Shown here in pieces: positions 25,379 to 35,900 of a DNA stretch of 64,000 nucleotides; position 1 is the first letter of the stretch; each line of letters opens with the position of its first letter. The position numbers and the translations under genes were made by a program. The DNA comes from Desulfobacteraceae bacterium (GTDB lineage Bacteria > Desulfobacterota > Desulfobacteria > Desulfobacterales > RPRI01), in contig JAABQB010000007.1 of NCBI GenBank assembly GCA_011391695.1, forward strand, positions 1 through 64,000, given 5' to 3'. The notes beneath the pieces are model-generated. The model was not told the origin of the DNA. It saw only the letters and a list, made by a program, of their open reading frames with translations, and did not search any database.

Positions 25379-26572
25379 TCAGCAGATAAAAACTTCAGAG
25401 GGAACTCTGCTTATCAGACGCGCTCCGGTTTCTGTTACCATGAAAACGCTTTCGATACCTGCCGAAAATTCGTTCTGAAACAACATTTTGGGTTCAAGCG
25501 CGAATACCATTCCCGGTTCCAGCCGCTCCTTTTTTCCCCTGGCAATTACGGGCTGCTCTATAAGCTCCAGCCCGACTCCGTGTCCTATAAAAGAGACCTT
25601 GTATCCAGGCGGCCCCAGAAAATATTCGGCATAGCCGAGTGAGCCGGCCAGAGATTCGGCGTGCAGGAAGAGTTCACCGGCAGTTATCCCCGGCCTTGCC
25701 TTTTCCAGAACGGAGTCATGAATTTCAATGGCAGCCCGGCAGGCCTTCAAAGCTTTGTCAGACATCGAACCGATTGCAAACATTCTGGTCTCATCCATAT
25801 GGTAGCCGTTCATTACGGTTGATAGGTCGACCATTATCGGTTCATCTGCTGCGAGGAGCTTGTTTCCGGCGCCGCAGGGAAAAGCGGCAGACGTGCCCTC
25901 ACCGCTGGCCGGTGAGTCAAGGAGTCCGACCATACCGCCGCTTTTGCCGCTCAAGACATGCCAGGTATATGCTTCCGTCAGATAATCCCGGATTCTGAGT
26001 CCGGCGCCGTGACCCAGCTTTCTTGCAAAGGTTTCATACATGCCGGCAAATTCCATTTCCGTCAGGCCCGGACGGATAATTGTTTTCATATATTCAAAAG
26101 TCAGGTTCGACATTTCGGCAGTCCTCTCCATTTGTTCTATCTCCCAGCTTGACTTTATCATTCTTACGGCAAGGATCGATGGAGAGGCGTCAACGAAATC
26201 TCTTGCCGAAAAGATACTTCTGTAAAAATTGAATGATTTAACCGGTAATACATCAAACTCAAACGCTAATGCATCAGGAAGACGTCCGTAAAAATCGATA
26301 ATACGCCCGGGAACTTCCCTAATAGAATTGATTCCAATAATATTTTTTAAAGAAGATTCTTCCTGTGCCCTCGGGAGATATTTTTTAATGAATAGAAGAG
26401 CTTCTCCTTCGGCAGGTATATAGAGATAGCCGTTCTGAGCCGTACCTGTAAAATAGAATTGATCGACTCGCTGACTGATGAAGGTTCCATCAATGTTACT
26501 TAGCTGCATTTCCTTCTGTATTGCTTTCCTTCGGCCAACTATTTCGCTTTCCGGCACCTTGAATTTTTCCAT
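25379..26572 (-). CDS. M24 family metallopeptidase (Xaa-Pro aminopeptidase/creatinase-like)
   Basis: The 397-residue protein has the creatinase-type N-terminal domain (FISQRVDQFYFTGTAQNG) and a C-terminal pita-bread domain. The metal ligands are seen in PIMVDLSTVMNGYHMDETR, in FIGHGVGLELIEQPVI and in the glutamates of MVFALEPKML. This looks like a competent dinuclear metal site. The family cleaves X-Pro peptides or, in creatinase relatives, C-N bonds of small molecules. It precedes an amidohydrolase gene on the same strand, so the two could act on one small nitrogen compound, but that is speculation. Confidence 0.88.
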   Translation of the reverse strand: MEKFKVPESEIVGRRKAIQKEMQLSNIDGTFISQRVDQFYFTGTAQNGYLYIPAEGEALLFIKKYLPRAQEESSLKNIIGINSIREVPGRIIDFYGRLPDALAFEFDVLPVKSFNFYRSIFSARDFVDASPSILAVRMIKSSWEIEQMERTAEMSNLTFEYMKTIIRPGLTEMEFAGMYETFARKLGHGAGLRIRDYLTEAYTWHVLSGKSGGMVGLLDSPASGEGTSAAFPCGAGNKLLAADEPIMVDLSTVMNGYHMDETRMFAIGSMSDKALKACRAAIEIHDSVLEKARPGITAGELFLHAESLAGSLGYAEYFLGPPGYKVSFIGHGVGLELIEQPVIARGKKERLEPGMVFALEPKMLFQNEFSAGIESVFMVTETGARLISRVPSEVFIC

Positions 26573-26611
26573 TTGCTTTCCTTCCGGGACATTTATGTTG
26601 TGGTTAGAATA

Positions 26612-27469
26612 TTACACAATACCGAGAAGATTGGCAATGTTTCGGTGAAAGACTTTTTCTTTTTCTTCGCTATTGTATCCGGCCAGATCAAGCAGCCTTC
26701 CGATAATATCGATTTCTATTTTATGGTCAAACCACGGCCAGTCGGTTCCGAAGAGAATATGTTCCGGTCCGTGAGTTTCAAGAAGGCGGATAAATTCCTT
26801 CCCTGATAATGTATGTGCGGCATTTGATGTGTCGAGATAGAGGTTTTTTGAGGGTAAGAGGTGTTTGAATATTTCTTCAGGGGGAGCGGTCAGCCCTCCC
26901 ATGTGTGCTGCGACAAAATCAATATCCGGATATTTTCTTGCGATATCTCCCAGAAGTAGAGGTGTGGTGGTATGAAGGCGAGGAGTCCCGAAATATTCAT
27001 GCGCAAAAGAGAAGGTGTCGAGAATCACAAAAAATCTTCCGCTTCCCGAAACATTTAATGTTTCGATGAGTTTGAAAAGGTTGAGTGTTTCCGGCGCTGA
27101 TAAAGAAAAACCCTGGGAAAAAGAACAAAGTTTTATCGCCCGGACCCCTTGTGTCTGCAAACGCAAAAGCTCTTGCCTGTTGTCTTTTGAGAACGGGTGG
27201 AGGGTGCCGGCGGTAAAAAGGAAGTCTGATCCTGCGGCTAGTTCAATAAATGACGAATTAATTTTTCTTATATCTGCCACGTTTGCCGTAGGAAGGATAA
27301 GGCAGGAATCAACACCTGATGACCTGCAGTCTTTCTCCAGTGCGGAAATATTTGTACGTCCTTTGGCAAATGAGGTATGCAGCTTAATTTTTTTCACCAT
27401 CGCGGATTTAGCAGAGACGTTTGCAATAATCCTGGAGGAAAATATGTGAGTGTGGCAGTCGATGATCAT
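26612..27469 (-). CDS. Amidohydrolase-2 family metal-dependent hydrolase
   Basis: The 285-residue TIM-barrel protein starts MIIDCHTHIFSS, giving the HxH metal motif. It continues with FVAAHMGGLTAPPEE (third histidine) and ILFGTDWPWFDHKIE (catalytic aspartate), the standard amidohydrolase-2 pattern. The family includes decarboxylases and hydrolases acting on aromatic and cyclic compounds. It lies 39 bases upstream of the M24 peptidase gene on the minus strand, so they form a two-gene operon. Substrate unknown. Confidence 0.85.
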   Translation of the reverse strand: MIIDCHTHIFSSRIIANVSAKSAMVKKIKLHTSFAKGRTNISALEKDCRSSGVDSCLILPTANVADIRKINSSFIELAAGSDFLFTAGTLHPFSKDNRQELLRLQTQGVRAIKLCSFSQGFSLSAPETLNLFKLIETLNVSGSGRFFVILDTFSFAHEYFGTPRLHTTTPLLLGDIARKYPDIDFVAAHMGGLTAPPEEIFKHLLPSKNLYLDTSNAAHTLSGKEFIRLLETHGPEHILFGTDWPWFDHKIEIDIIGRLLDLAGYNSEEKEKVFHRNIANLLGIV

Positions 27470-27588
27470 TTATGTACCGGTTCCGGCTCGCGTTCTATTC
27501 ATTTGATATACTATATGGTTATAATAACCTGCTTTTGGGTCGCGGGAGTATATGAAAACAGTATTTGTGTGTCAATATAATTACAATC

Positions 27589-27945
27589 TCAAACCAGCTT
27601 CTTTTTAGCGAAGCGCTCCAGTCCCATTTCCTCTCCAAAGGCTTCCGCCAGTTGTCCGGCCAGGCTTGTCATCTCTGCCTCGCCCGTCGTTTCTACAACC
27701 AGGTGATAGTCGTCGAGTAATTTAAGTTTTCCGTGCTGCTTTACGATTTCTGTTACCTTACGGACATCGACGGTGAACCAGCCCTTCATGCGGGACAGCA
27801 GTTCCTCTCCTTTCAGTGGCCGCTCTATGACCAGATCGATCCGGCGAAACTTAGCCTCCCACCCGATAGCTGAATGTCTTTTCAGTACCGGCCGCACAGG
27901 ATCATGCATGGCGGCGCACTTAAACCATAAGAAAGCTCTTTCCAT
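27589..27945 (-). CDS. Uncharacterised 118-residue protein
   Basis: A compact alpha/beta protein with no signal peptide, membrane helix or cysteine cluster. The N-terminal part contains FLWFKCAAMHDPVRPVLKRH and the C-terminus ends in lysines. The ATG is preceded by GGAGGAATT, so translation is likely. I do not recognise the family. It stands alone between the amidohydrolase gene and a repeat element and is divergent from the nitroreductase gene. Confidence 0.6.
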   Translation of the reverse strand: MERAFLWFKCAAMHDPVRPVLKRHSAIGWEAKFRRIDLVIERPLKGEELLSRMKGWFTVDVRKVTEIVKQHGKLKLLDDYHLVVETTGEAEMTSLAGQLAEAFGEEMGLERFAKKKLV

Positions 27946-27967
27946 AATTCCTCCAGGATGTTAAATT

Positions 27968-28111
27968 AGTTTCCATCCGGAAATGGCCCTTTTGTGCGAT
28001 CTCTGTGTCAATCTGCGGGATTGCTTGTGCGACATACAATGCGTATGTCTCCGCGCAATCCCCTGATTTTCTTGAGCCTGCCCAAAATTGCCTATTTCCG
28101 AATTGGAAACT
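27968..28111. repeat. Palindromic intergenic repeat, family C
   Basis: The imperfect inverted ends AGTTTCCATCCGGAAATGGC and GCCTATTTCCGAATTGGAAACT bound about 144 bases with no ORF. A second small hairpin (GTGTCCA/TGGACAC, 28117-28145) follows at once. Only one copy is in the window, so element status rests on structure alone. Confidence 0.55.
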
Positions 28112-28177
28112 TGCATGTGTCCAAATTTGGTTTCAGGATGGACACTAAAATAAAACTTTTTACAGGAGAAATAATAT

Positions 28178-28831
28178 ATGGATATTCTTGAAGCTATGCA
28201 ACAGAGAAAAAGTGCCCGGGCTTATCTGGCTAAAGCGGTTTCCCGGCGTGATATCGAAGAGATCCTGGCCTGTGCTTCTTTTGCACCTTCGGCGATAAAT
28301 CTCCAGCCCTGGGAATTTATCATTACCTATGGAGAGGAGAAGGATCGTCTGGTGAGGAGACTGCTTAAGGCCAGGTCAGAAAAAATGGTCAAGTGCGGAC
28401 CGGGTACGGAGAAGCCCTTGCCTGAAAAAATCAGTAGGCGCGCGGCGGAGGCAATGGCCGTCATGGAACCGGAAATATCCACCCTCGGGCTGACGTTCAA
28501 CCAGTTTATCGAAGAGGGAAGCTGTTCATTTTATGGCGCGCCTGTAGCCATAATTGTGGCTATTGATAAACTTTTTCCGGTAGTTCGCTATCTGGATATC
28601 GGGCTGGCGGTTTCCTACCTGCTTTTGGCGGCACAGGCCAAAGGTCTGTCAACCTGCCCTATCGGACTGATTACGGCCTATAAAGAGGATATTGCGCGGG
28701 TACTCAATATATCAGAGGAAAAAGAAATTCTTCTGGGTATATCCTTAGGATATGCTGATGAGTCTTCTCCGGCAAACGCTTTCCGGACGAGGAGGGTGGA
28801 TTTGCAGGAAATCGTTACCTGGTATGAATGA
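28178..28831 (+). CDS. Nitroreductase family FMN-dependent oxidoreductase
   Basis: The 217-residue protein starts with the family signature MDILEAMQQRKSARAYLAKAV and has APSAINLQPWEFI for FMN phosphate binding and LLLAAQAKGLSTCPIGLI near the C-terminus. Nitroreductases use FMN and NAD(P)H to reduce nitro groups, quinones or enones. ACAGGAGAA precedes the ATG. It is monocistronic, upstream of the bam promoter region. A link to aromatic degradation is possible but not shown. Confidence 0.9.
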   Translation: MDILEAMQQRKSARAYLAKAVSRRDIEEILACASFAPSAINLQPWEFIITYGEEKDRLVRRLLKARSEKMVKCGPGTEKPLPEKISRRAAEAMAVMEPEISTLGLTFNQFIEEGSCSFYGAPVAIIVAIDKLFPVVRYLDIGLAVSYLLLAAQAKGLSTCPIGLITAYKEDIARVLNISEEKEILLGISLGYADESSPANAFRTRRVDLQEIVTWYE

Positions 28832-28895
28832 ATACAGAAAACCGGCAGCATGAAATAACTAAAACCGGATCGGGATTAGTATGGCATGTTTTTTC

Positions 28896-28938
28896 TTGAC
28901 ACCCAATTACGATGTGGCTATATTATAATCACATTGTA
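28896..28938 (+). promoter_or_regulatory. Promoter with overlapping dyad upstream of bamB
   Basis: TTGACA (28896-28901) and TATATT (28919-28924) are spaced by 17 bases, a near-perfect sigma-70 promoter. A dyad TACGATGTG (28908-28916) and CACATTGTA (28930-28938), 8 of 9 matching, brackets the -10 box and would suit a repressor operator. A leader of about 185 bases follows, with a CCCGC/GCGGG hairpin at 28992-29009. Confidence 0.65.
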
Positions 28939-29115
28939 TAGGACATAATAATCATTTTTTATCATTAAGGGTAATTTTCTGATTGAAGCTTCCCGCCGCA
29001 AACAGCGGGGGATGTGTTTGTTGTTGGTGAGGGATTTTTTTAGTTAAGTATTTGTAACCCATGATTAATCAAAAAACATGCCACGTATTGAGGTAATCTA
29101 TAAGAGGTAAATAAA

Positions 29116-31122
29116 ATGCGATACGCAGAGACGGGGTTTAATTTAGAAGTTGACCTAACCCGGGGAAACATTGAGAGGATAGCAACTGACCCAAGAGACA
29201 CCGAACTTTATCTTGGTGGCTTAGGTACTAATGCCAAGATATTATGGGATAGGGTTCCCCCCGAAACTGAACCCTTTTCTCCTGATAATCTACTGATATT
29301 CGGAACCGGTCTTTTATGTGGTACGCCTGCTACCGGTTGTAATCGTACTATTGTTTCTACCATTTCGCCTCAGACCAGGTTAATGGCATATTCAATGATG
29401 GGGGGCTTTTTTGCCCCTGAATTGAAGTATGCCGGTTATGACAAAGTGATCCTTCGGGGCAAATCCCCCAGTCTGGTTTATTTGTGGATAAATAATGATA
29501 AAGTAGAGCTGCGTGATGCTTCACATTTGCAGGGTAAAGGAGCCGTTGAAACTGCAGAACTTATTCGACAGGAGTTGAAGGAGCCGAAAGCCCAGGTGGC
29601 TGCTATCGGCCTTGCCGGTGAAAACAGGGTCTATTTTGCTTCTATTGAGCAAGGCAGATCGAGTGCCAGCCGGGGCGGGATAGGGGCTGTTATGGGAGAC
29701 AAAGGCTTAAAGGCGATAGTCGTTCGCGGAACAAAGGATGTCAATATAGCCCGGCCTGATGAATTCATGGGGCTTTGCAAAGAAGTGCTGGAATATATAA
29801 AATTCCGAAATGAAAATCCGGTTCCGGGGGTTATGCCCATTTTAGCGGGACTTGGGTCGCCGCAGGAGATGAAAGTGCATGATGAGAAGTGGCACACAGA
29901 GAATTTCATGTGGGGAAATTCCCGAACACGCAGAAAAGATTTTTGGAATGAGGAAGTCGCAGCGGAGTGGATGAAGACCATGGATAGTATGCGGAAGCGT
30001 CTGATCAGTTGCTATAACTGTCCGATGACGTGCGGAGCAACAATTCAGCCCCCAGGATTTCCAACATATATGATGAAATGCTTCTCAAAACTGACTTATA
30101 CAATGGCGGCCTATTCAGACCTGGAATTTGGTTTGGGTATCGCTCAAAGCGCTACCGAGTACGGGGTGGATGGATTCTCAACTCCTCAAGTGATGGCCTT
30201 TGCTCTTGAGCTTTATGAAAACGGCATTTTGACTGATAAAGACTTTCCGGGAATGCCGTCTGATAACAATGGGAGATTTTACTGGTTACTCGACAGAATT
30301 GTTCGGCGGGAAGGAATAGGAAATGTTCTGGCCAATGGTACTTATTGGGCGGCCCAAGAGATAGGTAACGGCGCAGAAGCATATGCGCATAATAATATTA
30401 AGAAACATGAACAGCTGCCTCTCAAGTTATCCATGCTGAATCCTATTTATTTCCTTATGTATTGCACCGGTGAGAAGATAAACATCACCCAGATTGAAGG
30501 GCAGTTTCCCCAGGCGCCTTTTCCCACGAGAGAGGAAAGAGAAGAGTTTGTAAAGGATTGGTTCCAGGTTCCTGATGAAAAGTTCAAGCAGATCTTTCTG
30601 GACTGGGAACTGCGCGGCGATAAGTCCCTGCCTTTTTATCCGACTGTTCAAATGTGTTGTGACATTGTTGACTGGCAGGAAAGGATGCATTACATCGACG
30701 ACGCCCTCGGGATGTGTGCCGGTTTATCCTCATTCCCCTTAAAACCCCCGTACCATATGCACAATTATCCAAAATTCATCTCATCGGGCGCCGGGATCGA
30801 TATGAATGAGGAAAAACTGACACAAGCAACAAAAAGGTACCGGACTTTAGTCAGGGCTATTAATATAAGCAGAGGCATGAGGAGAAAAGATGAGAAGCCC
30901 CCAGAGGACCACTGGAAGAAAAGATTTCCCGAGCTTGAAGAGAAGCTCTTAGATGATTACTACAAATTGAAGGGGTGGAATGATCAGGGTATTCCTACTA
31001 AAGAGTCCTTGCATGAGCTGGGTTTGGATTATGTGGGGAAAGATTTTTTAGAGCGGGGAATCTTGACGGATAGTGAAGATGCTCCTTTCAAAGAGGCTGC
31101 GACAGAAAAAGAGAAGAAATAA
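29116..31122 (+). CDS. bamB: Class II benzoyl-CoA reductase active-site subunit BamB (AOR-family tungsten enzyme)
   Basis: The 668-residue protein is of the aldehyde:ferredoxin oxidoreductase family: N-terminal LEVDLTRGNIERI, LYLGGLGTNAKILWD and the SRGGIGAVMGDKGLKAIVV pterin region. The [4Fe-4S] motif SCYNCPMTCG has a distal cysteine nearby in MMKCFS. In the Bam complex this subunit carries the tungsten-bis-pterin site that reduces benzoyl-CoA to a cyclohexadiene thioester without ATP. The assignment as BamB rather than a plain aldehyde oxidoreductase rests on the full bamC-I order downstream. AAGAGGTAA precedes the ATG, and the gene heads the operon behind a good promoter. Confidence 0.9.
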   Translation: MRYAETGFNLEVDLTRGNIERIATDPRDTELYLGGLGTNAKILWDRVPPETEPFSPDNLLIFGTGLLCGTPATGCNRTIVSTISPQTRLMAYSMMGGFFAPELKYAGYDKVILRGKSPSLVYLWINNDKVELRDASHLQGKGAVETAELIRQELKEPKAQVAAIGLAGENRVYFASIEQGRSSASRGGIGAVMGDKGLKAIVVRGTKDVNIARPDEFMGLCKEVLEYIKFRNENPVPGVMPILAGLGSPQEMKVHDEKWHTENFMWGNSRTRRKDFWNEEVAAEWMKTMDSMRKRLISCYNCPMTCGATIQPPGFPTYMMKCFSKLTYTMAAYSDLEFGLGIAQSATEYGVDGFSTPQVMAFALELYENGILTDKDFPGMPSDNNGRFYWLLDRIVRREGIGNVLANGTYWAAQEIGNGAEAYAHNNIKKHEQLPLKLSMLNPIYFLMYCTGEKINITQIEGQFPQAPFPTREEREEFVKDWFQVPDEKFKQIFLDWELRGDKSLPFYPTVQMCCDIVDWQERMHYIDDALGMCAGLSSFPLKPPYHMHNYPKFISSGAGIDMNEEKLTQATKRYRTLVRAINISRGMRRKDEKPPEDHWKKRFPELEEKLLDDYYKLKGWNDQGIPTKESLHELGLDYVGKDFLERGILTDSEDAPFKEAATEKEKK

Positions 31123-31134
31123 AGCGAGGGTGTT

Positions 31135-31677
31135 ATGACAGTGAAGGGTGAGAAAAAAAAGAAAACAATTAAAACTATAAAAATTGATGTTGATAAATGC
31201 AATGGCTGCCGGGCATGTGAGATGATCTGCTCCGCCTTTCACGCCGCACCGAAATACAGCAGTAATAATCCGGCGAGGTCTCGTATCCGGGTGATTCGTG
31301 AACCGCTAAAAGATGTGTATGTTCCTGTATATGCGGGTGAGTACACGCAAGCCGAATGTGCCGGCAGAGACAAATACACGATTGACGGAAAGGAATACGA
31401 CGAGTGTGCCTTCTGCAGGGCTTCCTGCCCGTCCAGGTCCGAGTTCAAAGAACCCGATTCCGGCCTTCCTCTAAAATGCGATATGTGTGAAGGCGAAGAA
31501 GAGCCATTGTGTGTCAAGTGGTGCTCAGTTGATGCCCTGAGCTACGAAGAAAGGGAAGAGGAAGTCGAAGAAGCGGTGGAGCAGGAGCAGTTGGAGACCG
31601 GATTGGAATCACTGGCAAACAAATATGGATTACAGCAAATAATGGATACTGTTGCCCGAATGTCACAGAAGGACTAA
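31135..31677 (+). CDS. bamC: Benzoyl-CoA reductase electron-transfer subunit BamC (4Fe-4S protein)
   Basis: The 180-residue ferredoxin-like protein has clusters visible as KCNGCRACEMICSAFH, CAFCRASCPSR and CDMCEGEEEPLCVKWC, enough for about three [4Fe-4S] centres. BamC docks to BamB and wires its tungsten site to the rest of the complex. The C-terminus is a glutamate-rich helix (YEEREEEVEEAVEQEQLE). It follows bamB by 12 bases with GAGGG before the ATG. Confidence 0.88.
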   Translation: MTVKGEKKKKTIKTIKIDVDKCNGCRACEMICSAFHAAPKYSSNNPARSRIRVIREPLKDVYVPVYAGEYTQAECAGRDKYTIDGKEYDECAFCRASCPSRSEFKEPDSGLPLKCDMCEGEEEPLCVKWCSVDALSYEEREEEVEEAVEQEQLETGLESLANKYGLQQIMDTVARMSQKD

Positions 31678-31712
31678 ATATCTAAGGCGAAAGAAGAGGA
31701 TTAATAAAAAGA

Positions 31713-32864
31713 GTGGAAACAGTTGCCCCCTTCAAGGAAGTAGTGCTTGAGATAAAAGAGGCTGGCGGAGGAGCCTTCAGACATTGTTTTCAGTGTGGAT
31801 TATGCGATGCCGTTTGTCCGTGGAACAGGGTCAGACAGTTCAGCATTCGCAAGATAATCCGGCAAGCCACGTTCGGTTTGACTGAGATAGATGGTGAAGA
31901 TATATGGAGATGTACGACCTGCGGAAGATGCCCTCAGCATTGCCCGAGAGGCGTTAAACAGATAGAAGTCGGGGTATCCTTACGCAGGGTTGCCTCAAAT
32001 TATGAAGTTTTTCCCGCTTCAGTCCGCTCCGCCCGTACCGCGAGAGCAAGCCTTATTTCTGAAGGCAACCCCTTACAGTTCGAACGGAAAAAGCGGGCGG
32101 ATTGGGCAAAAGATCTGTCTGTAAAAACCTTCACCGAGGGGATGGAGGTTTTATATTTTGTCGGCTGTTACCTCAGCTATGATCCGAGAATGAAAAAGAC
32201 AGCCACCGCCACCGCCAATATTCTCAAAAAAGCAGGGGTCGATTTCGGGATATTGGGCACCAAAGAAAACTGCTGTGGAGAAAGCATACGAAAGACGGGC
32301 AGTGAGGAAGTTTTCAGGAGTCTCGCCAAGGAAAACATCAAGACTTTTATTGATAATGGTGTAAAGAAAATTCTTGTTTCATCCCCTCATTGCTACCACA
32401 CCTTCAAAAACGAGTACCCAGAATTCATGGTGAACTTTGAGGTTATTCATATCTCCCAGTATTTATTAGAACTTATTAATAAGGGAAGGCTGAAACTCAC
32501 CAAGGAGTATGATAAGAAAGTGACATATCATGACCCATGCTACATGGGCCGTCATAATGGCATATACGATGAACCCCGTGACGTTTTAAAGAAGATAGCG
32601 GGTTTGGAGCTCGTTGAGATGGCTGATTCACGCAAAGAGAGTCTCTGTTGCGGCGGGGGAGGCGGCAGGATCTGGATGGATACGCCGAAGAGTGAAAGGT
32701 TTTCCGATCTGAGATTAAAACAAGCCAACGAGATCGGTGCGCAGGTGCTGGTTACTGCCTGTCCGTACTGCATCACTAATTTTGAGGAGAGCAGGTTAAA
32801 CCTGGAGTATGGAGATGTCATAGAGGTTAAGGACATCACGGAAATTGTCAATGATGTGTTTTAG
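31713..32864 (+). CDS. bamD: BamD, HdrD-like iron-sulfur protein with CCG domains
   Basis: The 383-residue protein has two N-terminal [4Fe-4S] motifs, CFQCGLCDAVCPW and CTTCGRCPQHCPRG. Two CCG domains follow (VGCYLSYDPRM with ENCCGES, and HDPCYMGRHNG with ESLCCGGGGGR), the noncubane cluster fold of heterodisulfide reductase HdrB/D. In Bam it links the HdrA-like BamE to the BamBC module. The start is GTG at 31713 with a weak AAGAGG site. No membrane segment is present, unlike the related protein at 42177. Confidence 0.88.
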   Translation: METVAPFKEVVLEIKEAGGGAFRHCFQCGLCDAVCPWNRVRQFSIRKIIRQATFGLTEIDGEDIWRCTTCGRCPQHCPRGVKQIEVGVSLRRVASNYEVFPASVRSARTARASLISEGNPLQFERKKRADWAKDLSVKTFTEGMEVLYFVGCYLSYDPRMKKTATATANILKKAGVDFGILGTKENCCGESIRKTGSEEVFRSLAKENIKTFIDNGVKKILVSSPHCYHTFKNEYPEFMVNFEVIHISQYLLELINKGRLKLTKEYDKKVTYHDPCYMGRHNGIYDEPRDVLKKIAGLELVEMADSRKESLCCGGGGGRIWMDTPKSERFSDLRLKQANEIGAQVLVTACPYCITNFEESRLNLEYGDVIEVKDITEIVNDVF

Positions 32865-32944
32865 GGAAGTGATTTAGGGTTAGCACCTCTTCGCCGGCCG
32901 ACGAGGGCGCTACGGACACATAATATATGATGAGGGGATAGAAA

Positions 32945-35900
32945 GTGGGAAACGAAGTATTGCCAAAAGAAATAATTCAGCAATTTTCTGCAAGTCTTGG
33001 CGACAATGAAATTGGAGACGTATTGGTTGTGGGGGGTGGGATCAGCGGTATTCAAGCCTCTCTTGATCTTGCCACTGCCGGCTTTAAGGTGTACCTGGTT
33101 GAGAAAGCACCCAGTATCGGCGGCCATATGGCCCAGCTTGATAAGACCTTTCCAACCAATGACTGCTCGATGTGAATTCTTTCACCCAAACTGGTCGAGG
33201 TCGGCCGGCATCCAAATATTGAGGTTTTGACGTTTACAGAAGTTGATCGAGTGGAAGGGGAAGCTGGTAACTATAAAGTAACCCTGGTTAAAACTCCCCG
33301 ATACATAAGAGAAGATAAATGCACGGGTTGTACGACCTGTGTAAAATACTGCCCGGTTCAATATCCTGATAAATTTAATCAGGAAATATCGGAGAATAAA
33401 GCCGTACATGTTTACTTTTCTCAAGCCATTCCCCTTGTCGCATATATTGATGAGAGCTGTCTTTACCTTAAAGAGAAAAAATGTGATATCTGCAGGAGCG
33501 TATGTCAGACAGGCGCCATAGATTTCAAACAGGTTAAGGAAAAAATAGAAATAAATGTGGGAGCGATAATTCTGTCTTCCGGAATCAAGCCGTTTGATCC
33601 CAGGGTGAAGGATGAATATGGCTACGGTATAATGCAGAATGTGGTCACCAGTATGGATTATGAACGCCTGTTATCCTCTACCGGTCCTTACGGCGGTGAA
33701 GTACTGCGCGCTTCCAGCCGTAAGCATCCAAAAAAAATAGCCTGGATTCAATGCGTCGGTTCCAGGCGGGTTACCCCCGGCGATAACAGCTATTGTTCCG
33801 GCGTATGCTGCACTTACACCCAGAAGCAGGTGATTTTGACAAAAGATCATGATGCTGAGACAGAGTGTAAGATATTCCATAACGATATTCGCTCCCATGG
33901 CAAGGATTTTGAGCGATACTACCAAAGAGCGGAAAAACTTCCCGGAGTTGAATTCATTAGAAGCTACGCATCAATCGTAAGAGAGATCCCGGAAAGCAGG
34001 AATGTAGTCGTAAGATACGCAACGACCGACGATGGCGTAAAAGAAGAAGAATTCGAAATGGTGGTATTATCCGTTGGATTGAATCCTCCCGCCGATTATA
34101 GGGTGCTGGCGGAAAAGTTCGGAATCGAGCTCAATTCTCACGGATTCTGTAAGGGAACTCATTGCAATCCGATCGAGACCTCTCGCCCCGGGATCTTTGT
34201 CAGCGGAGCCTTCCAGGGGCCAACGGATATCCCCGAGTCAGTTTTTAGCGCCAGCGGGGCCGGCGCACAATGTGGTGAATTCCTGGATTATAGGCGCGGG
34301 AAGCTGGCCAAACAGCGGATATATCCACCGGAAAAGGATGTCTCAAAAGAGGATCCGAAGATCGGTGTTTTTGTATGTCATTGCGGGGCAAATATCTCAA
34401 GTGTGGTAAATGTTCCTTCCACCGTTGAATATGCCCTAACTCTACCCAATGTCGTTTATGCTCAGCAGCAGCTTTTTTCATGTGCTACAAATTCAGCCAA
34501 GGAAATAACGGACCTGGCCATGGCAAAAGGGCTCAATCGTGTGGTGATTGCGGCATGCTCTCCCAGGACCCTTGAACCGTTATTCCGCGACACCCTTCGG
34601 GAAGCGGGACTTAACCAATATTACTGCGAAATGGCGAATATCCGGGAACATTGCTCTTGGGTCCACTCAAAACAAAAAGAAGAGGCAACTGAAAAGGCAA
34701 AGGATCTTATCAGAATGTCGGTAGCACGCGCCCGCTTTTTGGCACCATTACAGGAATTTGATCTGCCGGTAAACAAGAACGCCTTAGTGGTGGGTGGCGG
34801 TATCGCCGGTATGACCTGTGCGCTTTCCATCGCCAACCAGGGGCATGAAGTTTACCTGGTGGAAAAGGATAAAGATCTGGGAGGGATGGCGCGGAGAATT
34901 CACACCACCATCGAAGGGATGGATGTTCAAGCTTATTTGAATGATCTGAGACGCTCGGTTTATAAAAATCCCTTGATACATGTAGAACATGAAGCCATTA
35001 TTTCGGACGTTTCAGGTTATGTGGGCAATTTTATCACCACGGTGATAACGGAAGGAAGGGTCAAGGAGATAAAACATGGCGCCTCCGTCATTGCCATAGG
35101 TGCTGATGTATATAAGCCCACTGAATATCTTTATGGAAAAGACGACAGGGTGATGACCCACCTCGAGTTGGGAGAAAAGATAGCCGAAGGAGAAGAAAAG
35201 GTTATTAATGCCGGGAGCCTGGTGATGATCCAATGCGTCGGCTGCAGAAATGAGGACAGAAATTACTGCAGCAGGGTTTGTTGCAGTCATGCAGTGAAAA
35301 ATGCGTTGAAACTTAAGGAGAAAAAACCCGAGATGGATATTCACATTCTCTTTCGGGATATGAGAACGTATGGGTTCAAAGAGGATTATTACCGCGAAGC
35401 CTCAGAGAAAGATGTAAAGTTCATCCGATATGAGCCGGATGATAAGCCTCTGGTGGAAGCTGCCGTGGAGGAAGGGAAATCTGTCTTAAGAATTACCGTT
35501 GCCGACACCATATTAGGTCAGAAGCTTGCTATTGATGCAGATTTTCTTTCATTGGCTGCCGCAGTGATTCCCTCCGCATCAACCAGGGGAATAGCCTCAT
35601 TATTCAAGGTGACGTTGAGTCCGGATGCTTTTTTCAAAGAAGCCCATGTTAAATTGAAACCGGTAGAGTTCGCAACCGATGGCGTTTATCTTTGTGGCAC
35701 GGCTCACTACCCGAAACATATAACTGAAACGATCAACCAGGCCTATGGCGCTGCCGGTCGGGTCTTAACACTTCTCTCCAAAGATACCGTTGTTGCCTCA
35801 GGTTCTGTCTGTGAGGTAACAGAAAACGATTGTGTCTCGTGCGGGGCCTGTATTACAGCTTGTACGTACGGTGCGATAGAATTTATTGAAACGCCAAAAG

